A stretch of 55,594 nucleotides of DNA from the IMG/VR virus record IMGVR_UViG_3300007770_000016, positions 1-55,594 of that record. One strand, 5' to 3'. Below the pieces are notes generated by a model. That model was not told where the DNA came from and ran no database searches. It worked only from the letters and a program-made list of their open reading frames with translations. This document shows, piece by piece, positions 32,964 to 40,202 of the stretch (within the stretch, counting starts at the first letter, position 1; the number at the start of each line of letters is the position of its first letter). The translations under genes were made by a program, and so were the position numbers. The DNA comes from a virus.

Positions 32964-35095
32964 GACCAGTCATATTCCAGAGGAATTTCATTTCCATAAT
33001 ATTCGGATAGAATACTCCAGTACCCTTCGTTTTGTACATAGTTTACAGCATCCTCTACGATTTGTTTGATTTCTTGCTCGGATTCTTTGTTCTTTACATC
33101 AAAATATATTGCATCATATATATTGAGGAACATATATGAGTGGGGGTTTGGTGCATTTTGACTACACATATTCTTATGTATATCAGTTTGTATTTGAATA
33201 AGAGTATTACTTGCAGTAGTTTGAATGGGAAAATTCACGATTTCATTTACCATAAATTTGTCTCCTCCAAGGAAGTATCTAGATTGTCCGGTGAATGGGA
33301 GTTCAATTCGACCCAACTGTTCGGCTTTTCCGATGAGTTCATTTTGGAATTGCCATAGTTTTGGTCGATGAAATCGTCGTTTTGTGACTATATCTCGAAT
33401 AAATTCTATATCGAAAGTTATTCCTGTCATACCAAGCAGTTGCTTCTGCATAGTATCTGCACCTGCTCGAAAGAGGTCTGCAAAGTTTACCATCTTTGCT
33501 GCTTGTCTTTTATCGTTCCATTCCATATTAGAATTAGTATTTTTAAAGATTTGCATAGCCCTTGCTGCGTGCAGGTCTTCACCGTGTTGGTAAGCATCAA
33601 TGAATGCTTGATCTCCTGATAGAAGACCTGCTACACGTAGTTCTATTTGTGATAGATCTATTGAGATAATCTTCCCGTTCGGGAATCTACTACACATACA
33701 GTCTTTAATGGGAGGAGGGAAGGTTTGTGCAGAGGGTTTCTTACAGGTTATTCGTCCTTGTAAGGTGCCTCCACTTCCTCCCTCATTGTTCTTAGCAAAG
33801 GTAGGTGTAGCGTACCATGTCGGGTATGCTATATGTTTACCTTTGCACGGTACAAGAGATGAACTTTTATCTGTAGATTTATTTCGTCTATGCCGTAGTA
33901 ATGGGTATGTGTAACTGCTTATTAGTTTTTGGCTGCTTGCATGCTTCTTTGCTGCATCAAATACTTTTATTAGTTTTCGTGCATTGTTTTCTTCTACAAT
34001 TGAATAAGGACGATGTTCATAGTTTCCTATTCTTTCTACGCTTTTTATGTCTTGTAATGCATTTTGTAGTTTATTTCTGTTTGCTTCTGTAAAACTTACG
34101 AGTCCTTTGGCTGGTGTAAGTTCCATTTCATTTCTTATTCCATTACCTATCAGTTTAATTGCATCATCCATGAGTTCTTGTTTTGCTGTTCCGGATCCTT
34201 CTCCTTCGAGTGGGTATCCTGCTTCGGTTGCGGTTTCGTTTGCTAAAGTGCAAGTTTCTAGTATTTCTTGTTCGAATTCTTCTAGTTGCTTTTTGTTCAT
34301 ACATATTCCTGCTTCACTCATGCGGATGATTATCCATAAGAGGTCGGAATAGAAGTTTAGACAAAATGTCGAAAGTTTATCCCCGCTGGGGAAGTCTTGC
34401 TCTATACGTCGAGCAAGCTCCCTTACAGCGAGGACTGTGTTGTGTGTATCTTGTGCGTTGTAGTTATATAATTTTGGGTCTGTTGAGGATTTAAATCGTT
34501 CTTGTTTTAATGTTTTGTCGTATGAATGGGTTCGGAGAATAGGTCCTAAATTTTTGAGGCTTCTTTCTTGTCGAGTTTCATCATGTAGGTAATTGATTAT
34601 AGATAAATCTATCAGTGTTTGGTTTTCTAGTGCAAATTTAAAATATGGATCTTTTCTGAGGTATTGAATATCAAATGGTAAATTCATTCCGATTATTGTT
34701 GTGCTATGTTGTAACCATTTTCTTAATCGGTTTCTATCTTTAAAGTTTGACAGATTGAATACCATTGTTTTTTGGGGTTTCAAGTTTTTTAAGTTGACAA
34801 ATGATTGCTCCGGCTGTTGCAATGAGGACAAGACATGCGTTTCTTGTGTCATTGTCTTTGATGTTGTGGGAGTTTTGTATTGCTCTCTCCAAAGCGAATT
34901 TTGGTGATTCTGGCACTGATCTTCCTTAACTAGTGTTATCGAGGCTGTTATTATTAAATCGTTTAGATCTACACCATCCGTATGTATAGATCTTGCAGGA
35001 TGAAATACGGTTTGTTTAGGAAGAAGGTTGCCTCGGTGTCCTTCTTCTACTGCACCGTAAGTTTCGATATCGAGACTTATAATTTTTGTATCCAT
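32960..35095 (-). CDS. polA: Family-A DNA polymerase with 3'-5' exonuclease (711 aa)
   Basis: The exonuclease motifs are intact: DIET (D9, E11), NLPFD (D142) and YNAQD (Y212, D216). Polymerase motif A is DLSQIELR (480-487). Motif B is RQAAKMVNFADLFRAG (530-545), with Phe538 at the place that usually separates dNTP from ddNTP use, and Phe542 and Arg543 where Tyr-Gly is normal. Motif C is IYDAI (D661) instead of the usual VHDE. The two catalytic Asp are present, so the enzyme should be active, but the changed motifs B and C are atypical. It replicates the phage genome. GAGGAA lies before the ATG. Confidence 0.9.
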   Translation of the reverse strand: MDTKIISLDIETYGAVEEGHRGNLLPKQTVFHPARSIHTDGVDLNDLIITASITLVKEDQCQNHQNSLWREQYKTPTTSKTMTQETHVLSSLQQPEQSFVNLKNLKPQKTMVFNLSNFKDRNRLRKWLQHSTTIIGMNLPFDIQYLRKDPYFKFALENQTLIDLSIINYLHDETRQERSLKNLGPILRTHSYDKTLKQERFKSSTDPKLYNYNAQDTHNTVLAVRELARRIEQDFPSGDKLSTFCLNFYSDLLWIIIRMSEAGICMNKKQLEEFEQEILETCTLANETATEAGYPLEGEGSGTAKQELMDDAIKLIGNGIRNEMELTPAKGLVSFTEANRNKLQNALQDIKSVERIGNYEHRPYSIVEENNARKLIKVFDAAKKHASSQKLISSYTYPLLRHRRNKSTDKSSSLVPCKGKHIAYPTWYATPTFAKNNEGGSGGTLQGRITCKKPSAQTFPPPIKDCMCSRFPNGKIISIDLSQIELRVAGLLSGDQAFIDAYQHGEDLHAARAMQIFKNTNSNMEWNDKRQAAKMVNFADLFRAGADTMQKQLLGMTGITFDIEFIRDIVTKRRFHRPKLWQFQNELIGKAEQLGRIELPFTGQSRYFLGGDKFMVNEIVNFPIQTTASNTLIQIQTDIHKNMCSQNAPNPHSYMFLNIYDAIYFDVKNKESEQEIKQIVEDAVNYVQNEGYWSILSEYYGNEIPLEYDWS

Positions 35096-35098
35096 GTG

Positions 35099-35380
35099 TT
35101 ATTCCTCAAATTTTTCAAGATCATCTTCGTATTCCATGAACGCTTCGATGCTTGCTACTGTGTCTGCTATATCCTCCATCCTTAGAGTGGGGGGTTTAAC
35201 TATTATTGGAACATCTTTAAAGTGTTGTATGTAAGTAGACATCCGATTGTAATCAAGTTTTGCTCTTATTATTTGATCGGTTACTTTTTCGATTAATTCA
35301 AGCATTTCTTCTTTTTGCAGTAAAAGATTATCAATTTCAGCTAATAATATTTGTACTTCGGGATGGTCACGGAGATTCAT
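35099..35380 (-). CDS. Coiled-coil hypothetical protein (93 aa)
   Basis: A largely helical acidic protein with a leucine-rich coiled coil (VQILLAEIDNLLLQKEEMLE, about 9-28) and a Glu/Asp-rich end. The SD is weak. It overlaps the glycosylase gene by 14 nt and ends 3 nt before the polymerase gene, so it may be a small polymerase- or repair-associated factor. No family recognised. Confidence 0.5.
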   Translation of the reverse strand: MNLRDHPEVQILLAEIDNLLLQKEEMLELIEKVTDQIIRAKLDYNRMSTYIQHFKDVPIIVKPPTLRMEDIADTVASIEAFMEYEDDLEKFEE

Positions 35381-36122
35381 TTGGACTTCTTGTGGGTATA
35401 ATTTCAGGTTTCGAGGGTGATGCCATTGTTCCGTCTACACAGTCGCTTATAAGTTGCATGTGAGAGTGTACACTATTTATGCGATTATTGTTTCGAAGTA
35501 CTGCAGCAGGATGGTATGTTGAGAATACATTGAATCCCCCCACTCCATCTATCTTGTGGTCTTCTTGATCGTAATGGTTTCCGTTTAATGCGAATGATTT
35601 GGTTAGAGTTATTTTTGGGATTCCGAGTATATTTTTGTAGAAAGAGGTTGTCATCGGTGCACCTAATGTGAGTATTATGTTTGGTCTATATCTTTGTAAA
35701 TCGTTTATTAAGTATTGGTTACATTCTATATAGTGTCGGGGTTTAGGTGTTTCGTTGTTTGTAGTGTGACAACGGACTCCATTTCCTAGATAGATGTGAG
35801 TTCTTTCTTGGAGGTTTGTCCCTCCAATGTAAGATTCTTTTAGGATGTTTCCGCTTCTACCCACAAAAGGTTTGCCTTGTCGGTCTTCATGAAAGCCAGG
35901 ATTCTGGCCTAGGATGAGGAGGACAGGACAAAACCTTTCGAGTAAATCTACTGAATTAATATAGTGAATTGTTGGTAAACAAACGGTGTTTGCTTGTTCG
36001 TGTAATTCACACTTTATACAGTGGGGATTATCCCCTTGGCATTGGTGGGTAGAAATCGTCGAGGAGTTCTTCGTAATCTTGTTGTTCTTCCAAAGTTCCG
36101 TCTGTTGGCGGCTCATGGTCAC
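35367..36122 (-). CDS. Family-4 (Fe-S) uracil-DNA glycosylase-like protein (251 aa)
   Basis: Motif A GQNPGFHED (72-80) leads into GKPFVGRSG, and motif B is YHPAAVLR (203-210). The four Cys pattern of family-4 enzymes is complete: C35-x2-C38 and C118-x15-C134, expected to hold a [4Fe-4S] cluster. Family members remove uracil from DNA. GQNPG replaces the more common GExPG, which may change activity. GTG at 36122 with AAAGGAG upstream is the likely start, although it overlaps the previous gene by 95 nt. The enzyme sits next to the DNA polymerase and probably acts during phage replication or repair. Confidence 0.8.
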   Translation of the reverse strand: MTMSRQQTELWKNNKITKNSSTISTHQCQGDNPHCIKCELHEQANTVCLPTIHYINSVDLLERFCPVLLILGQNPGFHEDRQGKPFVGRSGNILKESYIGGTNLQERTHIYLGNGVRCHTTNNETPKPRHYIECNQYLINDLQRYRPNIILTLGAPMTTSFYKNILGIPKITLTKSFALNGNHYDQEDHKIDGVGGFNVFSTYHPAAVLRNNNRINSVHSHMQLISDCVDGTMASPSKPEIIPTRSPNESP

Positions 36123-36399
36123 AATGCTCCTTTGCTATGTTGACTAGTGTGTCTCCTAATATCTTTTCAAGAGCATACCATACTGGAGAAGAACCTGTTG
36201 ATTGTGATCCTGATGTAAAAGACATTGAATCTTTATCTTTACAATACATAAAGATTTCGAATCCTACTACATCTGTTACATCTCCTGTTCGGTGGTTGAA
36301 TACTAGGTCTAGGCTTCCTTCTACCTCTAATTTCCCTAGGTTTCCGGAAAAGACTATAGGTTTTCCATTATTTAGTTTGCAAGTTATTGGTGTGCTCAT
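36028..36399 (-). CDS. Hypothetical protein (123 aa)
   Basis: A beta-rich first half (ITCKLNNGKPIVFSGNLGKL) is followed by a helix and an acidic tail (DYEELLDDFYPPMPRG). ATG at 36399 is used, behind GAGAGGAA. Its last 95 nt are shared with the glycosylase gene in another frame, an unusually long overlap for this genome, though both reading frames look coding. Function unknown. Confidence 0.5.
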   Translation of the reverse strand: MSTPITCKLNNGKPIVFSGNLGKLEVEGSLDLVFNHRTGDVTDVVGFEIFMYCKDKDSMSFTSGSQSTGSSPVWYALEKILGDTLVNIAKEHCDHEPPTDGTLEEQQDYEELLDDFYPPMPRG

Positions 36400-36616
36400 C
36401 AATTTTTTCCTCTCTTATTTTTAAGTATTCCTCTTTAGTATGAAGAAGTAATTTAATAATATTATTTAACTCTTCTAGAGTTATTAAATATGTGAAGTTT
36501 GCACTTGCCGATCCTATCATGGATCTTAATAAAATTCTTTCATCTTTATCCACAAAAGTGCTTATACTTGCATTTTCTTTATCTAAATACACCATTTTGG
36601 TTTCAAGATTTATCAT
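36368..36616 (-). CDS. Hypothetical protein (82 aa)
   Basis: A small helical protein with a Leu/Ile-rich helix (LEELNNIIKLLLHTKEEYLK, about 47-66) and AGGA before the ATG. It overlaps both neighbours. No family or motif seen. Confidence 0.45.
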   Translation of the reverse strand: MINLETKMVYLDKENASISTFVDKDERILLRSMIGSASANFTYLITLEELNNIIKLLLHTKEEYLKIREEKIDEHTNNLQTK

Positions 36617-36806
36617 TTTTGGGTTCCTCTCTGTCGTTGTAGTTATTATCTATTACATTAGATAATTTGGTTTCAAGTTCTTTTAAGAACTTGAGGGTTT
36701 CATCGGTTGGTGGTGGTTTTGTTTGACTCCAGATTGTACATCTGGTTGTAGCTACACTAAATATTAATTTAGATAGCTCTTTGTGTGTTAACTCTATTGT
36801 TGCCAT
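36603..36806 (-). CDS. Hypothetical protein (67 aa)
   Basis: A small helical protein with an Asn/Asp/Glu-rich C-terminus. It has a strong leader, AACACAGGAGGATAC, directly before the ATG, shared with the nuclease and Api92-like genes. This suggests it heads a subgroup of genes (36806 to 35099). No function can be assigned. Confidence 0.5.
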   Translation of the reverse strand: MATIELTHKELSKLIFSVATTRCTIWSQTKPPPTDETLKFLKELETKLSNVIDNNYNDREEPKNDKS

Positions 36807-36824
36807 GTATCCTCCTGTGTTGGT

Positions 36825-37253
36825 TTATAGCAATTCTCGAAGGTGATTTTGCATACGAAGATCTCGTACTCCTTTGTCGAATTTTTCTAATGAGTAGTTT
36901 AAGGTTCTTATTTTTAGTCCTATATGATCTTTGAGATCGTTTAGAGTGATACGGATGGGTACTTCACCTTCTGGTGTATCGGTGAATAAGAATCCTACTC
37001 CTGCATCGAAGAGTGCGTTTAGTCTGTAATGCCATTCAAGTATATTTGAAGGCTTAAGTGTTGATAAATGTACAAAGTCTGAGCAGGTTGCTAGAGCTTC
37101 TGTTACAGGGGATAGTTTACAGAACATATCTTCTGTGGCCTCAAACCATCCATCCTCTTCATTGAGTGGGGGTTCTGTGGTATACTCCCAACAGACACGG
37201 TCTGAATTTCTTATTCGACTAATATCTATATCGTATGATTCATTTTCAAACAT
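36825..37253 (-). CDS. Hypothetical protein with leaderless start (142 aa)
   Basis: A mixed alpha/beta acidic protein (SYDIDISRIRNSDRVCWEY; LFDAGVGFLFTDTPEG) ending in a basic helix. No SD is present; instead TATAAT lies exactly 6 nt before the ATG, so the mRNA probably starts at the ATG. The gene lies back to back with a small forward gene. No family recognised. It resembles small phage proteins of unknown role. Confidence 0.55.
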   Translation of the reverse strand: MFENESYDIDISRIRNSDRVCWEYTTEPPLNEEDGWFEATEDMFCKLSPVTEALATCSDFVHLSTLKPSNILEWHYRLNALFDAGVGFLFTDTPEGEVPIRITLNDLKDHIGLKIRTLNYSLEKFDKGVRDLRMQNHLRELL

Positions 37254-37265
37254 AGTTTTATTATA
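37254..37265 (-). promoter_or_regulatory. -10 box for a probable leaderless mRNA (reverse strand)
   Basis: On the reverse strand TATAAT (37265 to 37260) is followed by AAAACT and the ATG at 37253. The spacing of 6 nt and even the A-rich spacer resemble the site at 18656. There is no SD between. No -35 match is visible. Confidence 0.6.
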
Positions 37266-37282
37266 GATTGGAGTTCTCCTTT

Positions 37283-37468
37283 GTGAATAGTGACAAACCT
37301 AAAATTGAAGGTCTTGGAGATATTATCCAAAGACTCACTAAGGCTGTAAAGATTCCTACGTGTCCTAAATGTGAGGAAAGACGTAAGAAATTGAATGAAA
37401 TGTTCCCATTAAAAAAAGGTGAGACTCCTGTTGAGGAATCCCACCCAAATGACACTAATTCAATTTAG
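37283..37468 (+). CDS. Small Cys-pair protein on the opposite strand (61 aa)
   Basis: The only convincing forward gene inside the reverse arm. From a GTG start with GGAG 9 nt upstream it reads NSDKPKIEGLGDIIQRLTKA, then a CPKC pair (about 26-29) and RRKKLNEMFPLKK. Short phage proteins with GLGD..I..ITKA and a Cys motif followed by R...LN..FP are familiar from marine phages; function unknown. It overlaps the convergent coiled-coil gene by 14 nt. Its promoter probably lies within the divergent gene (TATGAT near 37233). Confidence 0.65.
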   Translation: MNSDKPKIEGLGDIIQRLTKAVKIPTCPKCEERRKKLNEMFPLKKGETPVEESHPNDTNSI

Positions 37469-37664
37469 GGTGTACTCCTAACATTAGTGCCGCACCCTCT
37501 ACCGAACCAAGGGGGTCTTTTTTTAATAACTTGATTTTTTCTTCTTGTAAAAGGAAGATTTCGTTGTTAACTCTAGAAAGTTCCTCCACCAAAATCGAAT
37601 GGCGTGATTCTAGGTTCTCTATATCCTTGTTCAATTGGTTCAAGGGTTGGTTGTTTGAACTCAT
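37455..37664 (-). CDS. Coiled-coil protein (69 aa)
   Basis: A heptad-like coiled coil fills residues 8-48 (LNQLNKDIENLESRHSILVE; RVNNEIFLLQEEKIKLLKK). AAAGGAA precedes the ATG. It overlaps the upstream DUF932-like gene by 92 nt and the convergent forward gene by 14 nt, so it is squeezed between frames, but the SD and composition support it. Confidence 0.45.
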   Translation of the reverse strand: MSSNNQPLNQLNKDIENLESRHSILVEELSRVNNEIFLLQEEKIKLLKKDPLGSVEGAALMLGVHPKLN

Positions 37665-38367
37665 TAATGAATTCCTTTATTTTTATAGTTTTACGGGGTA
37701 GAGTGAATTGATTGGAGTTTCTCCAATGTGATGTGTGAGCATTTAGGAGGGAATAACCATTTCGATCTTTGAACTCTTGGTGTTCTGGTTCTTCCCAATG
37801 TTTGAGTATTGGTTTGATATCTGTTGGATTAATGATGTTATTTTTCATTGCTCTGATTAGGAAGTCGTGGACTTCTGTATTTGATGAGAAGTCGTAGTCT
37901 CTTAATTTTTCAATTGAGTGGAACATTTCATTTTTGCGTTCTTCTAGTCCGAATGCGAAATTACGTAGTTCGGAATAGATTGTATCCCACACGTTACGGG
38001 TGTGTTTGTTGCTTACAATGAACTCTCCGGTGTAGAGACCATTTGAACAAACGAATGTGTCTGTGCCTTCTATGAGGGCTACTGGTAGTGTTTTGTCGTG
38101 ACTGTTAAAGACTGCAATCTTGTATTTGTAGTCATCGGTAGAGAATTTCTCGTTTTGTATGTTGAGTTTCCCTACGTATCGTTGACCATCGTGTGAAATG
38201 AGGTGTTCTGCATTTTCTGTTGAGAAGTTGAGTACCTCAAGGGTTTCCGCCAATCTATGGAACAGTTGGTGGTGTTCTACAGGTTGATGGGTTCGTGTTG
38301 CTTCTGGTATGGGAACTTGTTTAAGTTGATCCCACGTTACTAATTCTGTTGCTCCGTGCTTTTTCAT
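37573..38367 (-). CDS. DUF932-like phage/plasmid protein (264 aa)
   Basis: The central section YKIAVFNSHDKTLPVALIEG is followed by TFVCSNGLYTGE and a KHTRNVW helix, which match DUF932-type phage/plasmid proteins (FxCxNG then RHT). These are common next to replication genes, and their exact role is unclear. The C-terminal part holds Asn/His-rich segments (LLNAHTSHWRNSNQFT). AAAGGAA precedes the start. It overlaps the neighbour by 4 nt upstream. Confidence 0.65.
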   Translation of the reverse strand: MKKHGATELVTWDQLKQVPIPEATRTHQPVEHHQLFHRLAETLEVLNFSTENAEHLISHDGQRYVGKLNIQNEKFSTDDYKYKIAVFNSHDKTLPVALIEGTDTFVCSNGLYTGEFIVSNKHTRNVWDTIYSELRNFAFGLEERKNEMFHSIEKLRDYDFSSNTEVHDFLIRAMKNNIINPTDIKPILKHWEEPEHQEFKDRNGYSLLNAHTSHWRNSNQFTLPRKTIKIKEFINEFKQPTLEPIEQGYREPRITPFDFGGGTF

Positions 38368-38684
38368 AGGTTTTCCTTTAGAGTTAATTTTTCGAAGTGT
38401 TCTTCGAGTGAGTTTTCATATTTTGTTTGTTCATGGATACATTCCATGAGATTTTGCATAACTGTTTTTATCATTTCTCTTAACAGTCCCTCTTTAATTT
38501 CAAATGGGATATTTGAAGAAGAACTAGAAGATAAAACATCTACAGTTTCAAAGAAATCTTTAATTATATCTCTTTTTATTTCTTCTATGGGTTTTTCGTT
38601 GTCTAATATGCGCATTAATGCTACGTGTCCTAATGCAGATATTCTTGTGTTTATCGTATTATTTAAGAAGTTTTCAGTGTTCAT
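38364..38684 (-). CDS. Hypothetical helical protein (106 aa)
   Basis: A helical, acidic protein with a Ser run (VLSSSSSSN, about 50-58). AAGGA precedes the ATG, and both ends overlap neighbours by a few bases, as in a tightly packed operon. No motif recognised. Confidence 0.5.
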   Translation of the reverse strand: MNTENFLNNTINTRISALGHVALMRILDNEKPIEEIKRDIIKDFFETVDVLSSSSSSNIPFEIKEGLLREMIKTVMQNLMECIHEQTKYENSLEEHFEKLTLKENL

Positions 38685-38949
38685 TGTATTGTTCCTTTTT
38701 AGTTTCGAGGTTTAACATTTCTGGAATTATAAAGATTAATGCTCTTAATCTAAGAGCGGTGATTGTTAGTGATGGGATATCTGTTCCCATCGATTCAAGT
38801 TGGTCTAGTTCTCTTAGAAGAGTGGATGCTTGATTCCACATATCTTCGATGTGACGAGTTGGAATACAAACTAGGTCTGGGTCGGCTAAACTTTCTTTTA
38901 GTTTAGCCATTTCGTATTCGAATGTTTCATCGTGTTGGTCGTAGTTCAT
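38674..38949 (-). CDS. Hypothetical helical protein (91 aa)
   Basis: The start at 38949 is chosen for AAAGGAG 6 nt upstream (MNYDQHDETFEYEM). The rest is helical with Leu-rich stretches (STLLRELDQLESM; ALRLRALIFIIPEML). Family not recognised. Confidence 0.5.
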   Translation of the reverse strand: MNYDQHDETFEYEMAKLKESLADPDLVCIPTRHIEDMWNQASTLLRELDQLESMGTDIPSLTITALRLRALIFIIPEMLNLETKKEQYNEH

Positions 38950-39245
38950 TTGTTCTCCTTTGGTTTTTGCCAGTCTGCTAGGGTGCATCGTGTGTTATCA
39001 CTCCATGGTTTCGCTCGTTCGAGGTCATCTAATAGAGTGGGGGATGATCTAGCAATTTCGATTGCTATTTTATTTGTTATCTCTTCGAAGTATTCGAAAT
39101 CTACTTCTTCGAGAATCGATATTATTGTGTCTAGACGTTCATCTGTTAGTGTGGAATCATTTAGTGCTTCCCACACTTCGGTTGCGGTTTTTCCTTCTTC
39201 TAACATTGTTTCGATTGTTTCGATTGCTTCTAAGGGGTTTTCCAT
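38946..39245 (-). CDS. Hypothetical acidic helical protein (99 aa)
   Basis: Very acidic in its first two thirds (EAIETIETMLEEGKTATEVW; ISILEEVDFEYFEEI) with a basic C-terminal end. GGGAG precedes the ATG, and the stop overlaps the next start (ATGA). It shares 89 nt with the upstream gene's 3' end in another frame. No family seen. Confidence 0.5.
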   Translation of the reverse strand: MENPLEAIETIETMLEEGKTATEVWEALNDSTLTDERLDTIISILEEVDFEYFEEITNKIAIEIARSSPTLLDDLERAKPWSDNTRCTLADWQKPKENK

Positions 39246-39648
39246 GTTTTTGCTCCCATCTTTCTATATCTGAGGGTTTGTGGTTCGGTAGTGGTTTATT
39301 TGAATAGACAGTGATTTGTTTTTTTCTTATTGCTTGTTCTTCCCAACGTATTACTGTGCGGAGTACTATGCTCCACCCTGTAAAGTTGGGTGTTGTATTT
39401 CTAATACATTTACCTGAGATGACTTCTTTTGCTACATAGAAGTCATCTGTAGTATCGGTGTCGAAATCTCTTAGTATTGAAGGGATTTTTTCACCGAATT
39501 GTTTCCTTTCCCAGTGTTGTTTTGATCTCCACGCTGCTGGGTTTTGGTCTATTTCATAGTGAAATTCGTTGTCCCATTGCATAGGACAATTTGCGAATTG
39601 CATGCTATCTACTTGTTGTACTGCACTCCATTTTCCTGTTTTTCTCAT
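39157..39648 (-). CDS. Hypothetical basic protein (163 aa)
   Basis: Trp-rich first part (QWDNEFHYEIDQNPAAW; WERKQFGE) and a strikingly basic, Asn/Arg-rich tail (RSNRNNRNNVRRRKNRNRSV, about 140-159) that suggests nucleic-acid contact. AAGGAG precedes the ATG. The tail-encoding DNA is shared with the next gene in another frame. Function unknown. Confidence 0.5.
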   Translation of the reverse strand: MRKTGKWSAVQQVDSMQFANCPMQWDNEFHYEIDQNPAAWRSKQHWERKQFGEKIPSILRDFDTDTTDDFYVAKEVISGKCIRNTTPNFTGWSIVLRTVIRWEEQAIRKKQITVYSNKPLPNHKPSDIERWEQKHGKPLRSNRNNRNNVRRRKNRNRSVGSTK

Positions 39649-39677
39649 CCTTGAGTCTCCTTATTAGTGTTTACATA

Positions 39678-39728
39678 GTGAGCCACGCCCCGTTCGGGCA
39701 CAGAGACCGAACGGGGCTAGTGGGTCAC
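39678..39728. other. Long perfect hairpin between reverse genes
   Basis: GCCCCGTTCGG (39687-39697) pairs without mismatch with CCGAACGGGGC (39707-39717). The stem is prolonged outward by GTGAGCCAC (39678-39686) against GTGGGTCAC (39720-39728) with one mismatch and a 2-nt bulge, giving about 19 pairs around a 9-nt loop. No T run is present on the reverse strand, so it is not a simple terminator. It fills almost the whole 83-nt gap between two genes. Confidence 0.75.
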
Positions 39729-39731
39729 GGT

Positions 39732-39971
39732 TTATTCTATTGGCACATCCATTGCTGCTTGATGGATATGTTCTTCTGGAATTAAATCCTGAAGATTCAT
39801 ATCATTTATAGCTTCGATGAGGTCTCCACCTGTTTTAGGTTTGAGTCCTCCTTTATCTTCTGTTGGCATTCCTTCTTCATCAAAGGTTTGCCAAAAGTAT
39901 GTTTGCATCGGAAAGTCGTATCCGTATGCGAATGTTCCTCCGTTTCCTAGATTTATTTCAAATCTACTCAT
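39732..39971 (-). CDS. Hypothetical protein (79 aa)
   Basis: N-terminal beta strands (RFEINLGNGGTFAYGYDFP, about 3-21) with aromatic residues, then a Gly/Lys loop and an acidic C-terminal helix. AAAGGA lies before the ATG, which overlaps the upstream stop by 4 nt. Its stop is directly followed by the long hairpin. No family recognised. Confidence 0.5.
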   Translation of the reverse strand: MSRFEINLGNGGTFAYGYDFPMQTYFWQTFDEEGMPTEDKGGLKPKTGGDLIEAINDMNLQDLIPEEHIHQAAMDVPIE

Positions 39972-40180
39972 TTAAACCATCCTTTATCTCGATTGAGAGG
40001 TAGATTAAGCCATTCTAAATTTTTGTTATAGTTTCCTGAACATACCATGCAGTGTGACCACCAATTGTTCTCGTCATCACATACTTTAAATCCTCTAATG
40101 AGGATTTGATCTGGTTCTGTAGGGTGGTTTTCTGGTGATAAACAGTGAGGACATTGTAAACCGTTTATTAATTCTAACAT
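39968..40180 (-). CDS. Small zinc-ribbon protein (70 aa)
   Basis: CPHC (residues 10-13) and CMVC (about 44-47), with a further Cys at 34 and a beta-type spacer, form a zinc ribbon. AAGGAGG precedes the ATG. Such short ribbons in phages are often DNA- or RNA-polymerase-contacting factors, but no target is evident. Confidence 0.55.
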   Translation of the reverse strand: MLELINGLQCPHCLSPENHPTEPDQILIRGFKVCDDENNWWSHCMVCSGNYNKNLEWLNLPLNRDKGWFK

Positions 40181-40202
40181 GTTGCCTCCTTTACGGTGTA
40201 AT

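Noticed and set aside
33140-34907. Several forward frames of 60-100 aa opposite the DNA polymerase
   Set aside because: Antisense to a well-supported enzyme, Cys/Phe/Leu-rich shadow composition, no SD.
37261-37455. Reverse 64-aa frame opposite the lone forward gene
   Set aside because: No SD, and the forward protein has a recognisable small-phage-protein pattern with GTG and SD.
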